From NCBI GenBank assembly GCA_002327725.1, contig DCXP01000025.1, forward strand, positions 3,232 through 25,020: 21,789 nt of DNA, read 5' to 3'. The notes under the pieces were generated by a model that was not told the DNA's origin, searched no databases, and was given only the letters and a program-made list of their open reading frames with translations. The stretch comes from Proteobacteria bacterium UBA2133 (GTDB lineage Bacteria > Pseudomonadota > Gammaproteobacteria > Arenicellales > UBA868). Both the position numbers and the translations under genes were made by a program. Of the stretch, positions 1 to 8,781 are shown piece after piece (within the stretch, counting starts at the first letter, position 1; the number at the start of each line of letters is the position of its first letter).

Positions 1-3000
1 TGAGGCTGCTGCTGGAATATCGGCGACCGCACTCGCGACATCAGCGTCCGGTATTTCGGTTTCCTCGGCAGAGGCGACTGCCGAAGCCGGCCGCGAAACC
101 ATTGGATCAGCATCGCTGACCCTGGAAATCCCGCGAGACAATTCACCAGAAATCTCATCGGGTCCCGGTAGCGAATTACCCCCGGCCGTGAGTGCACCAT
201 CCCCCAAAAACGCGCTCATTACCGATTCCTGTACAGCGAGGAACTGACGCATGGTCTCGTGGTACTCCCGGTAGATCTCCGTTAGACCTGCGCTGTCATC
301 GGAATTTCTCCCGTTCTGGTTCATCGCTTGCGCATGAGGTTTCGCGCTGGCAACCCGCTCATCCGGCTCTTGCTTAACTACCGGCTCCTGATCAACGATG
401 GTCGAGTGTGACGACGCTGCGCTATCGGCGGTGAGAAATGGCGCCGTCCCGTATTGGCCACGTGTTTGATCACCACGACGACAGAATGCCCCATTGAGGT
501 ACCAACAGAAGTTCGGATCGATTTCTTCAGTGCGGTCAACCAGGTCAACGAGCGCGGGCGATCGATCGCGATACAGGGCAACGACATTATCCAGAAAACC
601 ATGGGCCGCCAATTTTCCGACGGTCAGGAGAAATCCCTGCATACCTTCTATATCGCCCTCAACCGATATCGCCGTATGGTCACGGCCCTGCAGAATCTGG
701 CCAGTTAGCCCGGTCAGGGAACGGCCTGGACCGACCTCAACGAATACCCTCGCACCATCGGCATACATCTGCTCTATCTGTTCGGCAAACTGCACCGGCC
801 GCAAAAGATGTTCGCTGAGTTGACTCCGGATTCTGGCAGGGTCAGTGGGATAAGGCGCTCCATCGTGGTTCGCATAAACCGGTATTGCCGGCGATGAGAT
901 CTCGGTCAACTGAATAGCATCGCTCAGCGGCCTTGCCGCCGCTTTCATAAGGTGTGAGTGAAAGGCCCCGCCTACCGGCAGCCGGACTGCCCGAATGCCC
1001 TGCTGATCAAGAAGTTCGATAGCCTGGTCAACTGTGCTCGCATCGCCGGAAACAACCACCTGCTCGGGGCCATTATCATTGGCCAACACCAGGCCCGGGA
1101 CCTGCTTCAGCACTGAATCAAGTTGATCGGCTGAGGCAAAAACCGCAGCCATAGTTCCCGAATCGCCATCGTCGCGTCTACAGTTGGCCATCGCCTGACC
1201 CCGGCTTACAGAAAGATCAAACAGATCCTTCACGGCCAATACGCCGGCTGAAGCCAGTGCCGGGTACTCGCCATAAGAGTGGCCTGCAACCATGTCAGAT
1301 CGCAGTCCCAGACGCTGCAACAATCTGAAATAGGCAAACTCTATGACGCCCAATGCCGGCTGCGCGATCTCGGTACGTTTGAGCGCATCAGCGGCACTCC
1401 GTTGATCCTGATCGGACCAAAGGGATGGCGGGAATACAAATCTGGATATCTTTTCGCCAAGTACCGACTGACTCGATACATCAGCAATTTCGAGCAGCGC
1501 CCGAAATTCCTCAAAGTACACAGCCGGACCCCCGGCCATTCCTGGATACTGCGACCCCTGCCCGGGAAACAGGCAAGCTACCTTGGCTGAATTCGATACA
1601 CCCTCGACAATATATGCATTGGTCGGCAACGAGACCGGCCCATCATCGGTTAATGCCAAAGCCGCACTCTCAAGGTCTTTTCCCAGATCTGTTATGGATG
1701 GTGCAACAATTGCCAGCATCACACCCTGCTCTGACTGGCGTCGGGCCTGCTTGTCGAAATCTGTCGCAAGGGTATAGGACAGGTCACGCGGATTCAGGTC
1801 TGGTTTCAACCTGATCAGTTCGGCCAGATTCCGGCAGGTTGCGACCGCAGCAGAGCGATCGCGTGCAGCAACAAGATACAGTTCTGATGTCCATTGGCCG
1901 GCGCCATATTCCGCAGGCCTGCCGGACCGTTCAGCCGGATATTCCTCCAGCACAGCATGGGCATTCGTCCCGCCAAAGCCAAAGGCAGAGACTCCGGCAC
2001 GACGGCAAACTGATGAGGATAACCATGGCCTTGCGGCATGGGGCAAATAGGCGGGGGATTCCGCTCTTTTGAAAACATCTATCGGCTGATCGATACCAGC
2101 GTGAGGCGGCAGGGTCCGGTGATAGAGGGCGAGTGATGCCTTAATCAGCCCGACCATGCCAGCCGCGTTCTTGGTGTGCCCGGTAAGGCTCTTTACCGAA
2201 CCGACCGCACAATCCGACTGCTGGACAGCATCCCTATCCAGCAGCGTAAACAGGGTCTCGGCTTCGGCCTTGTCGCCTACCGGTGTTCCCGTACCATGGG
2301 CCTCATAAAGGCCAATCGACGACATCTCGAATCCGGCCTGCGCGTAGGCCCGGCTAAGTGCCCGCATCTGACCCGCCGGTTGGGGCGCCGTCATACCCAG
2401 TCCCTTGCCGTCACTGGAAGTACCTATCCCCTTGATCACCGAATAGATCCGATCACCGTCTCTCTCCGCATCGACAAGGCGTTTTAAAACGATAAAGGTG
2501 ATGGCCTCACCCATAACTGTCCCATCGGCCCCCTGGCCAAAAGGTTGCAACTTCCCGGTGGGCGACAGGGCCCGGGTATTGCTGAACCCAAGAAACTGAA
2601 ACGGTACCTGCCCCACATCAATCGCGCCGGCCAGAGCCATGTTGGCAGTGCCGTCAACCAGCTCACTGACCCCCATGGCAACAGACATCAGGCCCGATGC
2701 ACAGGCCGCGTCAAGAGTCACATTAGTCCCACCCAGATCGAAACGGTTGGCCACGCGACCTGCCGAGATATTGGTCAATACGCCGGCAAACGCGTCCTCG
2801 CTCCACTCCGGTAGACGGTCCCAAGCCTCACTGTCCGGTTCAATCAGATTCAGATGTGCGCGGGCAATGAGCGAATCGCCGAGCAGGCCGCCGCCGTCGG
2901 CCGAGCCAACGATCACAGATGTGTTTTCCCGGTCGAATTCACCATCTTCATATCCCGCATCGATCAGTGCACGGCGCGCCACTTCCAGAGACAACAACTG

Positions 3001-5208
3001 GGGTACACCGATATGCGGCATCACCTTTGGGGGGATACCATACCGTCTTGGATCGAATGCAATCTCGGGGAAAAAACCTCCCCACTTTGAAAGCGCGGAA
3101 TCTTTTGCGGACCCCTCCTCCTCATAAAACAATCGCCAATCCCACCGGTCTTGCGGCACTTCGATGATGGCCGAATGACGATCCAGAATATTCCGCCAGA
3201 ACACGTCATGATGACTCGCACCCGGCACCAGAGCTGCCATGCCAATAACTGCGATATCGGCGGGCGGTCGTTGGGTCACCGGGCTGGATACAACCGGCTG
3301 CTTCTCTTTGAATCGGGCGGCAGCATCCTGCGACCCCATTGCCACTGACTCGTGCAGCGCGTTCATAGAAGTGACGCTATGGCAACAGGCAGCTGCCTCC
3401 CCGACCATGTACATCCCTTCCTGACGCTGGATATCTTCAGTAACCGCGCGCCAGTGTCCTTGTGCATCTCGCTGTTCACCCTTGGTGGCGATCCGCGAAC
3501 GGCCGAGTCCAAACAGGTCCAGCTCGTCCCCCAACTGGTCGCCCGAGACACCCTCGCTGATCAACCTGGATCGGAAATGTCCAAACTGCTCTGCCATCGG
3601 TGTCTTCGCGACCCGGTAAACATGACCGGGTCGACTCTCCAGAAGTGCCGTCTCGGTACACTCCGTAATAACACGCTGACATTCAGCAACTACTGCGCCG
3701 GAATCAACGGCCTCACGGGTCATCAGGTAGGCACTGCCCATGAGCACCCCTGTGCATATACCGCGCTGGGCAAGGGGCGTGGCCAGGGTTGCCGCGCCGG
3801 CAGCCGAGCATCGATCATGAATTCCGCCAGCAAACAACACGTGGATATCACCCGCATCGGAACCTGAGACCTGGCCCAGCAGTACATCGCCAAGTTGTTC
3901 CCATAACTGCAGGGACCCAAAACGGCCTACGTGGCCGCCGCATTCACGTCCTTCAAAAACAAAGCGGCGTGACCCGGCGTCAAGAAAACGCTCCAACAAG
4001 CCGGCCGTCGGCACATGCAGATAGGCTCTTATAGCCTGATTTTCGAACTCCTGGGCCTGATCCGGCCGCCCGCCGGAGATGATCACATAATCTGGTCGGG
4101 CCGAAAGAATTTCAGAGATCTGTGCGTCTCTTATATCCCGGGGAGCAAAAGCCAACACTCCGATACCCCATGGCCGCCCGCCCATCAAGGCGGCAGTCGC
4201 AGTAAACAAAGACCTCGAATCCTCCCCCGACATGAGGCCGAGGGCCAGCATCGGCAGGGCTCCCGCTTCCGCGACTGCAGCAGCAAACGCCGGCACGTCC
4301 GAGACCCGGGTCATCGGCCCCTGCACCAAAGGAAACCGTGTTCCGTGACTTTGGGCCAATGCTGAACCGGGTGCAAAAGGATCCAGCAGCGGTCCGGTTT
4401 CAGTCAGCGGCTGAACACGCCCGCTCTGTATCGCTCCAACCAGTCGACCCGTTGACAGGTATCGCTTCGCCAGGTCAATCTGGAATGGCGTCACCGGTTC
4501 AAGGTTGCCGCCCTCGTACCCGACAACCGCGCACTGGCTGGCCCCGTCAACTCCCTGTTCCCGCTGCGGCTTAAAGAACCGGGGTGCTTCGGGCATCCCG
4601 ACAAGCGCATCGTCGAGGACTGCTCCCGCAATTCCCATCGCCGCTAATGCCTGGGTCGCGCGTGGCCCCAGACCGCCGTGGATAAAGACCGGCTGATCTG
4701 TAAGTGCCAATGCCCGTTGCGCTGCCACAAATGCACTAACGTCGCTATCTGACTCGGTCACCTCGTTGCCGGCCACGACCCAGCCGCTGACCCGCCCGGT
4801 ATCAGCCAGGGGATGTTTCACATAGCTTTGCAGATCCGGGGCCGACTCAGGCTGCAATAGCAGCACTCGGCCAGGGCAGTTGATCAGCTCCTTGCAGTCT
4901 TCCAACGGTGTTCCAGCCGGCAACTGCACCAAAAGAACGTGTTTCACTTCCTCCGAGGGCTTGGGTACTGAGAGACCACGGGTATCGGACCAATGCATGG
5001 CAAGGCCGGGCAGACCGGTTGCCCCCGTGGTCCTTTCAACCAGACGTTCGAATATGTCGGTGACCAGTTTCAGAGGCAGTCTTTCCCGTCGGGTATCCAG
5101 CAGGCCCCACCCCCCGGACCTCACCGAAGCCACCGCGACCCCCAAAGATTCCCCAACCGCTGGAGAAAGGGTCACGCACCGAATGCCTGCTTCTTCACTC
5201 AACTTCAT
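1..5208 (-). CDS. PUFA/FAS-like type I polyketide synthase, enoyl reductase (NMO fold)-KS-AT, C-terminus cut by window edge
   Basis: The frame is open from an ATG at 5208 to base 1 (1736 codons, no stop), so the gene is partial. An in-frame TAG lies just upstream of this ATG. Residues about 1-560 have a nitronate-monooxygenase/FabK-PfaD-like fold: a first half with a glycine-rich GGLGPRA stretch at 178-184, then VQGPM near 295-299 and the signature EGRECGGHVG with His426. In this family the FMN barrel acts as enoyl reductase. A ketosynthase starts near 650 (IAVIGMA) with the full triad: Cys836 in DAACAS, His971 in EAHGTGT and His1011 in GHTKNAAG. An acyltransferase follows, with FPGQGSQ from 1214, Ser1311 in GHSYGE and His1417 in GAFHSH, which suggests malonyl loading. 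The tail is Ala/Ser/Glu-rich with MRQFLAVQ at 1653-1660, a linker of the kind seen before ACP domains. It is the third gene of the leftward operon, 62 bp after the ACP gene. ACP and KR domains are expected beyond the edge but not seen. Confidence 0.93.
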   Translation of the reverse strand, partial: MKLSEEAGIRCVTLSPAVGESLGVAVASVRSGGWGLLDTRRERLPLKLVTDIFERLVERTTGATGLPGLAMHWSDTRGLSVPKPSEEVKHVLLVQLPAGTPLEDCKELINCPGRVLLLQPESAPDLQSYVKHPLADTGRVSGWVVAGNEVTESDSDVSAFVAAQRALALTDQPVFIHGGLGPRATQALAAMGIAGAVLDDALVGMPEAPRFFKPQREQGVDGASQCAVVGYEGGNLEPVTPFQIDLAKRYLSTGRLVGAIQSGRVQPLTETGPLLDPFAPGSALAQSHGTRFPLVQGPMTRVSDVPAFAAAVAEAGALPMLALGLMSGEDSRSLFTATAALMGGRPWGIGVLAFAPRDIRDAQISEILSARPDYVIISGGRPDQAQEFENQAIRAYLHVPTAGLLERFLDAGSRRFVFEGRECGGHVGRFGSLQLWEQLGDVLLGQVSGSDAGDIHVLFAGGIHDRCSAAGAATLATPLAQRGICTGVLMGSAYLMTREAVDSGAVVAECQRVITECTETALLESRPGHVYRVAKTPMAEQFGHFRSRLISEGVSGDQLGDELDLFGLGRSRIATKGEQRDAQGHWRAVTEDIQRQEGMYMVGEAAACCHSVTSMNALHESVAMGSQDAAARFKEKQPVVSSPVTQRPPADIAVIGMAALVPGASHHDVFWRNILDRHSAIIEVPQDRWDWRLFYEEEGSAKDSALSKWGGFFPEIAFDPRRYGIPPKVMPHIGVPQLLSLEVARRALIDAGYEDGEFDRENTSVIVGSADGGGLLGDSLIARAHLNLIEPDSEAWDRLPEWSEDAFAGVLTNISAGRVANRFDLGGTNVTLDAACASGLMSVAMGVSELVDGTANMALAGAIDVGQVPFQFLGFSNTRALSPTGKLQPFGQGADGTVMGEAITFIVLKRLVDAERDGDRIYSVIKGIGTSSDGKGLGMTAPQPAGQMRALSRAYAQAGFEMSSIGLYEAHGTGTPVGDKAEAETLFTLLDRDAVQQSDCAVGSVKSLTGHTKNAAGMVGLIKASLALYHRTLPPHAGIDQPIDVFKRAESPAYLPHAARPWLSSSVCRRAGVSAFGFGGTNAHAVLEEYPAERSGRPAEYGAGQWTSELYLVAARDRSAAVATCRNLAELIRLKPDLNPRDLSYTLATDFDKQARRQSEQGVMLAIVAPSITDLGKDLESAALALTDDGPVSLPTNAYIVEGVSNSAKVACLFPGQGSQYPGMAGGPAVYFEEFRALLEIADVSSQSVLGEKISRFVFPPSLWSDQDQRSAADALKRTEIAQPALGVIEFAYFRLLQRLGLRSDMVAGHSYGEYPALASAGVLAVKDLFDLSVSRGQAMANCRRDDGDSGTMAAVFASADQLDSVLKQVPGLVLANDNGPEQVVVSGDASTVDQAIELLDQQGIRAVRLPVGGAFHSHLMKAAARPLSDAIQLTEISSPAIPVYANHDGAPYPTDPARIRSQLSEHLLRPVQFAEQIEQMYADGARVFVEVGPGRSLTGLTGQILQGRDHTAISVEGDIEGMQGFLLTVGKLAAHGFLDNVVALYRDRSPALVDLVDRTEEIDPNFCWYLNGAFCRRGDQTRGQYGTAPFLTADSAASSHSTIVDQEPVVKQEPDERVASAKPHAQAMNQNGRNSDDSAGLTEIYREYHETMRQFLAVQESVMSAFLGDGALTAGGNSLPGPDEISGELSRGISRVSDADPMVSRPASAVASAEETEIPDADVASAVADIPAAAS

Positions 5209-5270
5209 TGCTACATTACTACCGACACTACCTGCCTAAACTACCCACTTAGCCTGATCACCGGGCCGGC

Positions 5271-5612
5271 TCACATCACCTTTGGTTCAAGATCCAGTTG
5301 ATCGTCATAGTGCTCGATCACGTACGTGCTAATCTCGCGTGGCGTCAGTTCCCGGGCATACTCGCCCTCAGGCATCAGCAACGCTTCATAACGGATGCGC
5401 CGGCCAAGATACACATCGATTGCAGCTAGCAGATTCATGGTATCAACCGACGATAGTCCAAGCTCCCCCCCAAGGCAAGTATCCAGAGAGACAGTCGCCA
5501 TCAGCCCCATGTCTTCAGCGACCTCTTCAAGGTAGTCAAGAATCATCGTTTCAATCGATTTTGGATCCGGGTTTTGCATATCAGCAGTTCTTCTTTGAGA
5601 CGTGTACCCCAT
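5271..5612 (-). CDS. free-standing acyl carrier protein
   Basis: This small acidic protein (113 aa) has a carrier-protein core. The phosphopantetheine attachment motif is LGLSSVD at residues 51-57, with Ser55 the probable modified residue. It departs from the common G-x-D-S-L by having Ser in place of Asp, and the same LGLSSVD string recurs in the first ACP of the divergent hybrid synthase. It should carry acyl intermediates for the two flanking synthase proteins in the cytosol. The gene begins 12 bp after the stop of the AT-DH gene and ends 62 bp before the giant synthase, so it belongs to the same transcript. An alternative ATG at 5579 (MQNPDP) removes 11 poorly conserved-looking residues and has a weak purine-rich AAAGAAGAA upstream. 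Neither start has a strong ribosome binding site. Confidence 0.9.
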   Translation of the reverse strand: MGYTSQRRTADMQNPDPKSIETMILDYLEEVAEDMGLMATVSLDTCLGGELGLSSVDTMNLLAAIDVYLGRRIRYEALLMPEGEYARELTPREISTYVIEHYDDQLDLEPKVM

Positions 5613-5624
5613 TTACCTGCGCCG

Positions 5625-8606
5625 CTAACTGGCTGTCATCATAACCCTGTCGCTGATGACCAGTATTGCAGCAATATCGTCATTCTCAGTTACCGTCTGC
5701 ACCGGGGGGATCGGCCCAAACTCAGGATCGCAAACATACCGGGCACGGTATAGGCCTTCTCCTTCGGTGAGTTCAAGATCGGCAGGCGCAACACGGAGAT
5801 CATGCTCCGCCTCGAACCAGTCACGCAGGACGTCTTTGGCTGCAATCCGCCCCAGCAACCACGATTCACGGCGGTCCTTGGTTTGTCCTGGGATTGACGC
5901 AAAGTGGGCCCGCTCATCTCTACTCAGGCAGGTATGAGCCAACACCCTGAGCCAGATCGCCCCGCTCTGGGAGAAATAGCGCTCCGGGAAGCGCTTCACG
6001 GTCCTGTGATACCGCGACGAGCCCGGCGCAAGACCTTCTTTACGGATAGTAAGCCGCTTGCCTCCACCTGGCCAGCTAACGGCGGCGTAATAGTCGTTCG
6101 GGAAGTCAAAAAATCGGCTTACCATGCCCCGAACCCGGGCAACAATTATTCCTTCGGGGTCGGTAAAATCGAAATCCGCCCGGATATCTTCACCTTTGCG
6201 ACTACAGTAAGCGATGCACTGCAGCGTTTGCCCCGGCGCAGGTGGTGGACACAACCATTCCATGGATGCCACCCTGGAGGGATAACTGCCAAAGGCAACT
6301 GCACCCTGCTCCAGCAACCAAACAGCGGCCATCTGCCCGGTGCTGTCCATGAGGCAGGGCCATGTCTGGGAGACCTGCTGACCGTCCTTACCATCATTCC
6401 CACCAAAAGCGGAAGACGCCAAGGTCATACTCAGCTTGGAATCACTTATATAGGCATGATCCTTCAACACCTGAAACGCCGGCCCATGAAACAGACAGTA
6501 CCGATACAACTCATCAACATTAAAAAGGGGTGTACTAGAGGGTGCCATCGGCGCCACTTTCGGATGCAAAGGTTTGGCACCGCCAAAACGCCGCGCCACG
6601 CGAATCTGCGCGGTTATAGCAGGACGGTTCGACTCCTGATGGGTGACGCCTCCAGCCGTCGCATAAAGCTGGCACTCAAAAACCCTTTCCTGTGGCTGTA
6701 GTTCAACTACCTTTTGCCGATTCTTTTGCTCACGGACAACCACCGTGATACGCAACTGACCGGTGTCGGCCGTAATCCATTGCAGGCTGTTGATGTTTTC
6801 TGCAGAGATCGTCCGGTAGTGGGCTCCGGCAACTTCGATCGCTGAGCGCGCCATGAATTCCACCGATACTGTGAAGGGGAGTACCGGCAGCGGCCTGAGT
6901 TCAGGTTGTTTCTCGGATACCACCCTACCAAAACAGTGATCCCGCAGAAAGTGGTGCTTAGTAGAGTCGAGACTCCACTCAACTGTTGTTTGTCCCCCAC
7001 TTTGCTGCGACCTTGTGGGTGCTTCCGGGCCGTTCTGCAACGCTGGTTCCCGCCGATCAGTTTTATCCGACGAATGCCTTACGGCCGCGCTTTGCGTTCG
7101 CCCGCCCGCTGTTTGTCTGAATCTCAGCATTAGGCGCTGCTGTTGATCAAGAAACTCACGCATAAGAGAGAAATGCGCTCTCAGTTCCTCTATTCGCGGC
7201 ATCCCTGGTTGTGCTTCACTGGGTTGCGGCAACGTCTCCGGTAAAGACGAAGATGGGCCCAGCCTTTTTCTCAAGCCATCAGGTCGCACCTGCGCACCCC
7301 GAAGAAAAAACTGCGCTATCAGGCTCTGCAATTGGCGGACCGAATCAACGCCTTGTTTATCTGTCGCTACGGCAAGCGTTCGGCTTCGGCCGATTGTGTC
7401 CATGGCGAATCCCGTCAACATGGCACCGGGGCCCACCTCAACAAAAGAACACACCCCTTCTCGGGCCAGTCGAGTGAGCACTTCGTGAAATCTAACGGTC
7501 TGGGTCCACTGATGCCCTGCCTGCTCATGGATCAGTTCTGCTTGATCCACCGAGAAAAAGTCGAGCAAACTTCCCGATAGAAGAGGGATATCACCAGGCA
7601 CCACTTCATGATCTGCAAACGCCATGCGCAATTGTTTAGCCTGTTTGGAATACCAAGGCGTATGCAATGGCTCCATATAGGGCAGCGGCATCGTCACAAC
7701 GCCGGCTTCGCGGCTCAATTGCTCGGCTGCCGTATTGATCGCACGCGGCTTTCCATAAAGAATGGCATTATGTGCACTGTTATCAAACTGCACGGACAGT
7801 GTGTCTGACCATTCGGCCAGCACCCTTGGCAACACGCGACGAAACTCACCATTGACCGCGATCCGTTGGAACGCTTTTTGCGTATTGATGTCATCGGACC
7901 AAAGTGCGTAATCTCCAAACCGCTGGAGTATCGAAAGTAGATTCTCCTGATCGGTCCACTTGATGTACCCTCCGCAGATCAGCGCCGCTAGTTCCCCAAC
8001 GCTGTAACCCGCCGCTACATCACAGCACACACCGATATCCTTCAGCAGACCTTGAAGCAGCACGCTCGAAAGTAAACATGCCGGAATTCCCCGGATCTGC
8101 TCCTGGGGCCTTAGGGATAAAGACGCTTCAACACGGTCAGCGTCATTGTCGTTGGCGGATGGCCCGCCCGAGGGTGTCATCCGGCTACTGACAAGAATCT
8201 CCAACTCCTCAAAGAGCCCGTCAAAGCCGGGGATTCGGCAGCGCAGACCCTTCAGCATGCCGGGATACTGCGAACCGAACCCCGGGAACAGAAATGCAAT
8301 TTTGCCAATACCGCCGAGCTGCTCAAGGTCACCGAAATAGATTCCTGAGGGCGTCTGAAAACTCGCTGGTACATTGGTATCGCTACTGAGCCGCTCCTTG
8401 ACTTGCGAGATCTTTACAGCCAAATCGTCGGCGGAATCGGCAATTATCCCGGCGCGGATCGGTTTTCTACCGGCCTCAATAACCGTGATATCGCTGGCCT
8501 GATTCTGCGCGAAATCCGCCTTTGTCAACTTTGAGAGCGAGTGCAGCAGATCAACCCGGTCAACGCCGAAGGAGAGGAAAAGACGGGAGGAACTGGGACC
8601 GGGCAC
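5625..8606 (-). CDS. acyltransferase-dehydratase PKS protein with truncated phosphopantetheinyl-transferase-like tail
   Basis: This 993-aa protein starts with GTG at 8606; an AGGA lies about 11 bases upstream. Residues about 8-440 form an AT domain: FPGFGSQYPG from 107, Ser202 in GYSVGE, His315 in EPLHTP and EVGPG near 390. The nucleophile and His are kept, but GQG is GFG and GHSxG is GYSVG. A linker (LMREFLDQQ, 481-489) leads to a double-hotdog dehydratase, about 545-835: His557 in DHCFG, PVLPFTVSVEF, YCLFHGPAF and Asp754 in DSTGQ, a proper D-x3-Q. Residues about 865-985 resemble the first half of an Sfp-type phosphopantetheinyl transferase (WLLGRIAAKD at 916-925). The expected SxSH is TVTEN, and the GxDxE and WxxKEA motifs are absent. 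It is the first gene of the leftward operon. It would supply acyl transfer and dehydration to the iterative synthase encoded downstream. The PPTase assignment is the least certain part. Confidence 0.92.
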   Translation of the reverse strand: MPGPSSSRLFLSFGVDRVDLLHSLSKLTKADFAQNQASDITVIEAGRKPIRAGIIADSADDLAVKISQVKERLSSDTNVPASFQTPSGIYFGDLEQLGGIGKIAFLFPGFGSQYPGMLKGLRCRIPGFDGLFEELEILVSSRMTPSGGPSANDNDADRVEASLSLRPQEQIRGIPACLLSSVLLQGLLKDIGVCCDVAAGYSVGELAALICGGYIKWTDQENLLSILQRFGDYALWSDDINTQKAFQRIAVNGEFRRVLPRVLAEWSDTLSVQFDNSAHNAILYGKPRAINTAAEQLSREAGVVTMPLPYMEPLHTPWYSKQAKQLRMAFADHEVVPGDIPLLSGSLLDFFSVDQAELIHEQAGHQWTQTVRFHEVLTRLAREGVCSFVEVGPGAMLTGFAMDTIGRSRTLAVATDKQGVDSVRQLQSLIAQFFLRGAQVRPDGLRKRLGPSSSLPETLPQPSEAQPGMPRIEELRAHFSLMREFLDQQQRLMLRFRQTAGGRTQSAAVRHSSDKTDRREPALQNGPEAPTRSQQSGGQTTVEWSLDSTKHHFLRDHCFGRVVSEKQPELRPLPVLPFTVSVEFMARSAIEVAGAHYRTISAENINSLQWITADTGQLRITVVVREQKNRQKVVELQPQERVFECQLYATAGGVTHQESNRPAITAQIRVARRFGGAKPLHPKVAPMAPSSTPLFNVDELYRYCLFHGPAFQVLKDHAYISDSKLSMTLASSAFGGNDGKDGQQVSQTWPCLMDSTGQMAAVWLLEQGAVAFGSYPSRVASMEWLCPPPAPGQTLQCIAYCSRKGEDIRADFDFTDPEGIIVARVRGMVSRFFDFPNDYYAAVSWPGGGKRLTIRKEGLAPGSSRYHRTVKRFPERYFSQSGAIWLRVLAHTCLSRDERAHFASIPGQTKDRRESWLLGRIAAKDVLRDWFEAEHDLRVAPADLELTEGEGLYRARYVCDPEFGPIPPVQTVTENDDIAAILVISDRVMMTAS

Positions 8607-8781
8607 TTACAGAATTATCCTGATGCCTGGCTTTGACCGTGGATGGCTACATTACGGTCACAAAATACGTCGGACTTCAACTGCTGGTACATCCTCTACT
8701 GCGAATCTCGTAGCACTTCAAACAGACAAAAATACTACCACAGCCGATGAACTACTTTTCTTTTCTGCGACAATACCGGCC
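8607..8781. promoter_or_regulatory. divergent intergenic region between the two synthase operons
   Basis: If the hybrid synthase starts at 8782, this 175-bp gap must hold the promoters of both operons, and shared control is likely. It is more AT-rich than the flanking genes. I see a TTGACC at 8633-8638 on the plus strand, but no good -10 at normal spacing (CAAAAT at 8661-8666 is about 22 bp away). On the minus strand a TAGTAT-like hexamer lies in the right half without a convincing -35. No clear operator palindrome was seen. The role is inferred from geometry, not from a strong motif. Confidence 0.4.

Noticed and set aside
3352..3867. Open frame of 171 codons on the plus strand
   Set aside because: It is antisense to the NMO-KS linker and reductase of the giant synthase; composition looks like a mirror of a GC-rich gene.
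1..5208. ACP and KR domains of the giant synthase
   Set aside because: They are expected by family resemblance, but the sequence ends in the linker after the AT, so no such domain can be claimed inside the window.
5904..6701. Open frame of 265 codons on the plus strand
   Set aside because: It lies entirely antisense to the DH and tail region of the AT-DH gene, which has clear domain motifs. The translation has no recognisable domain and no RBS.
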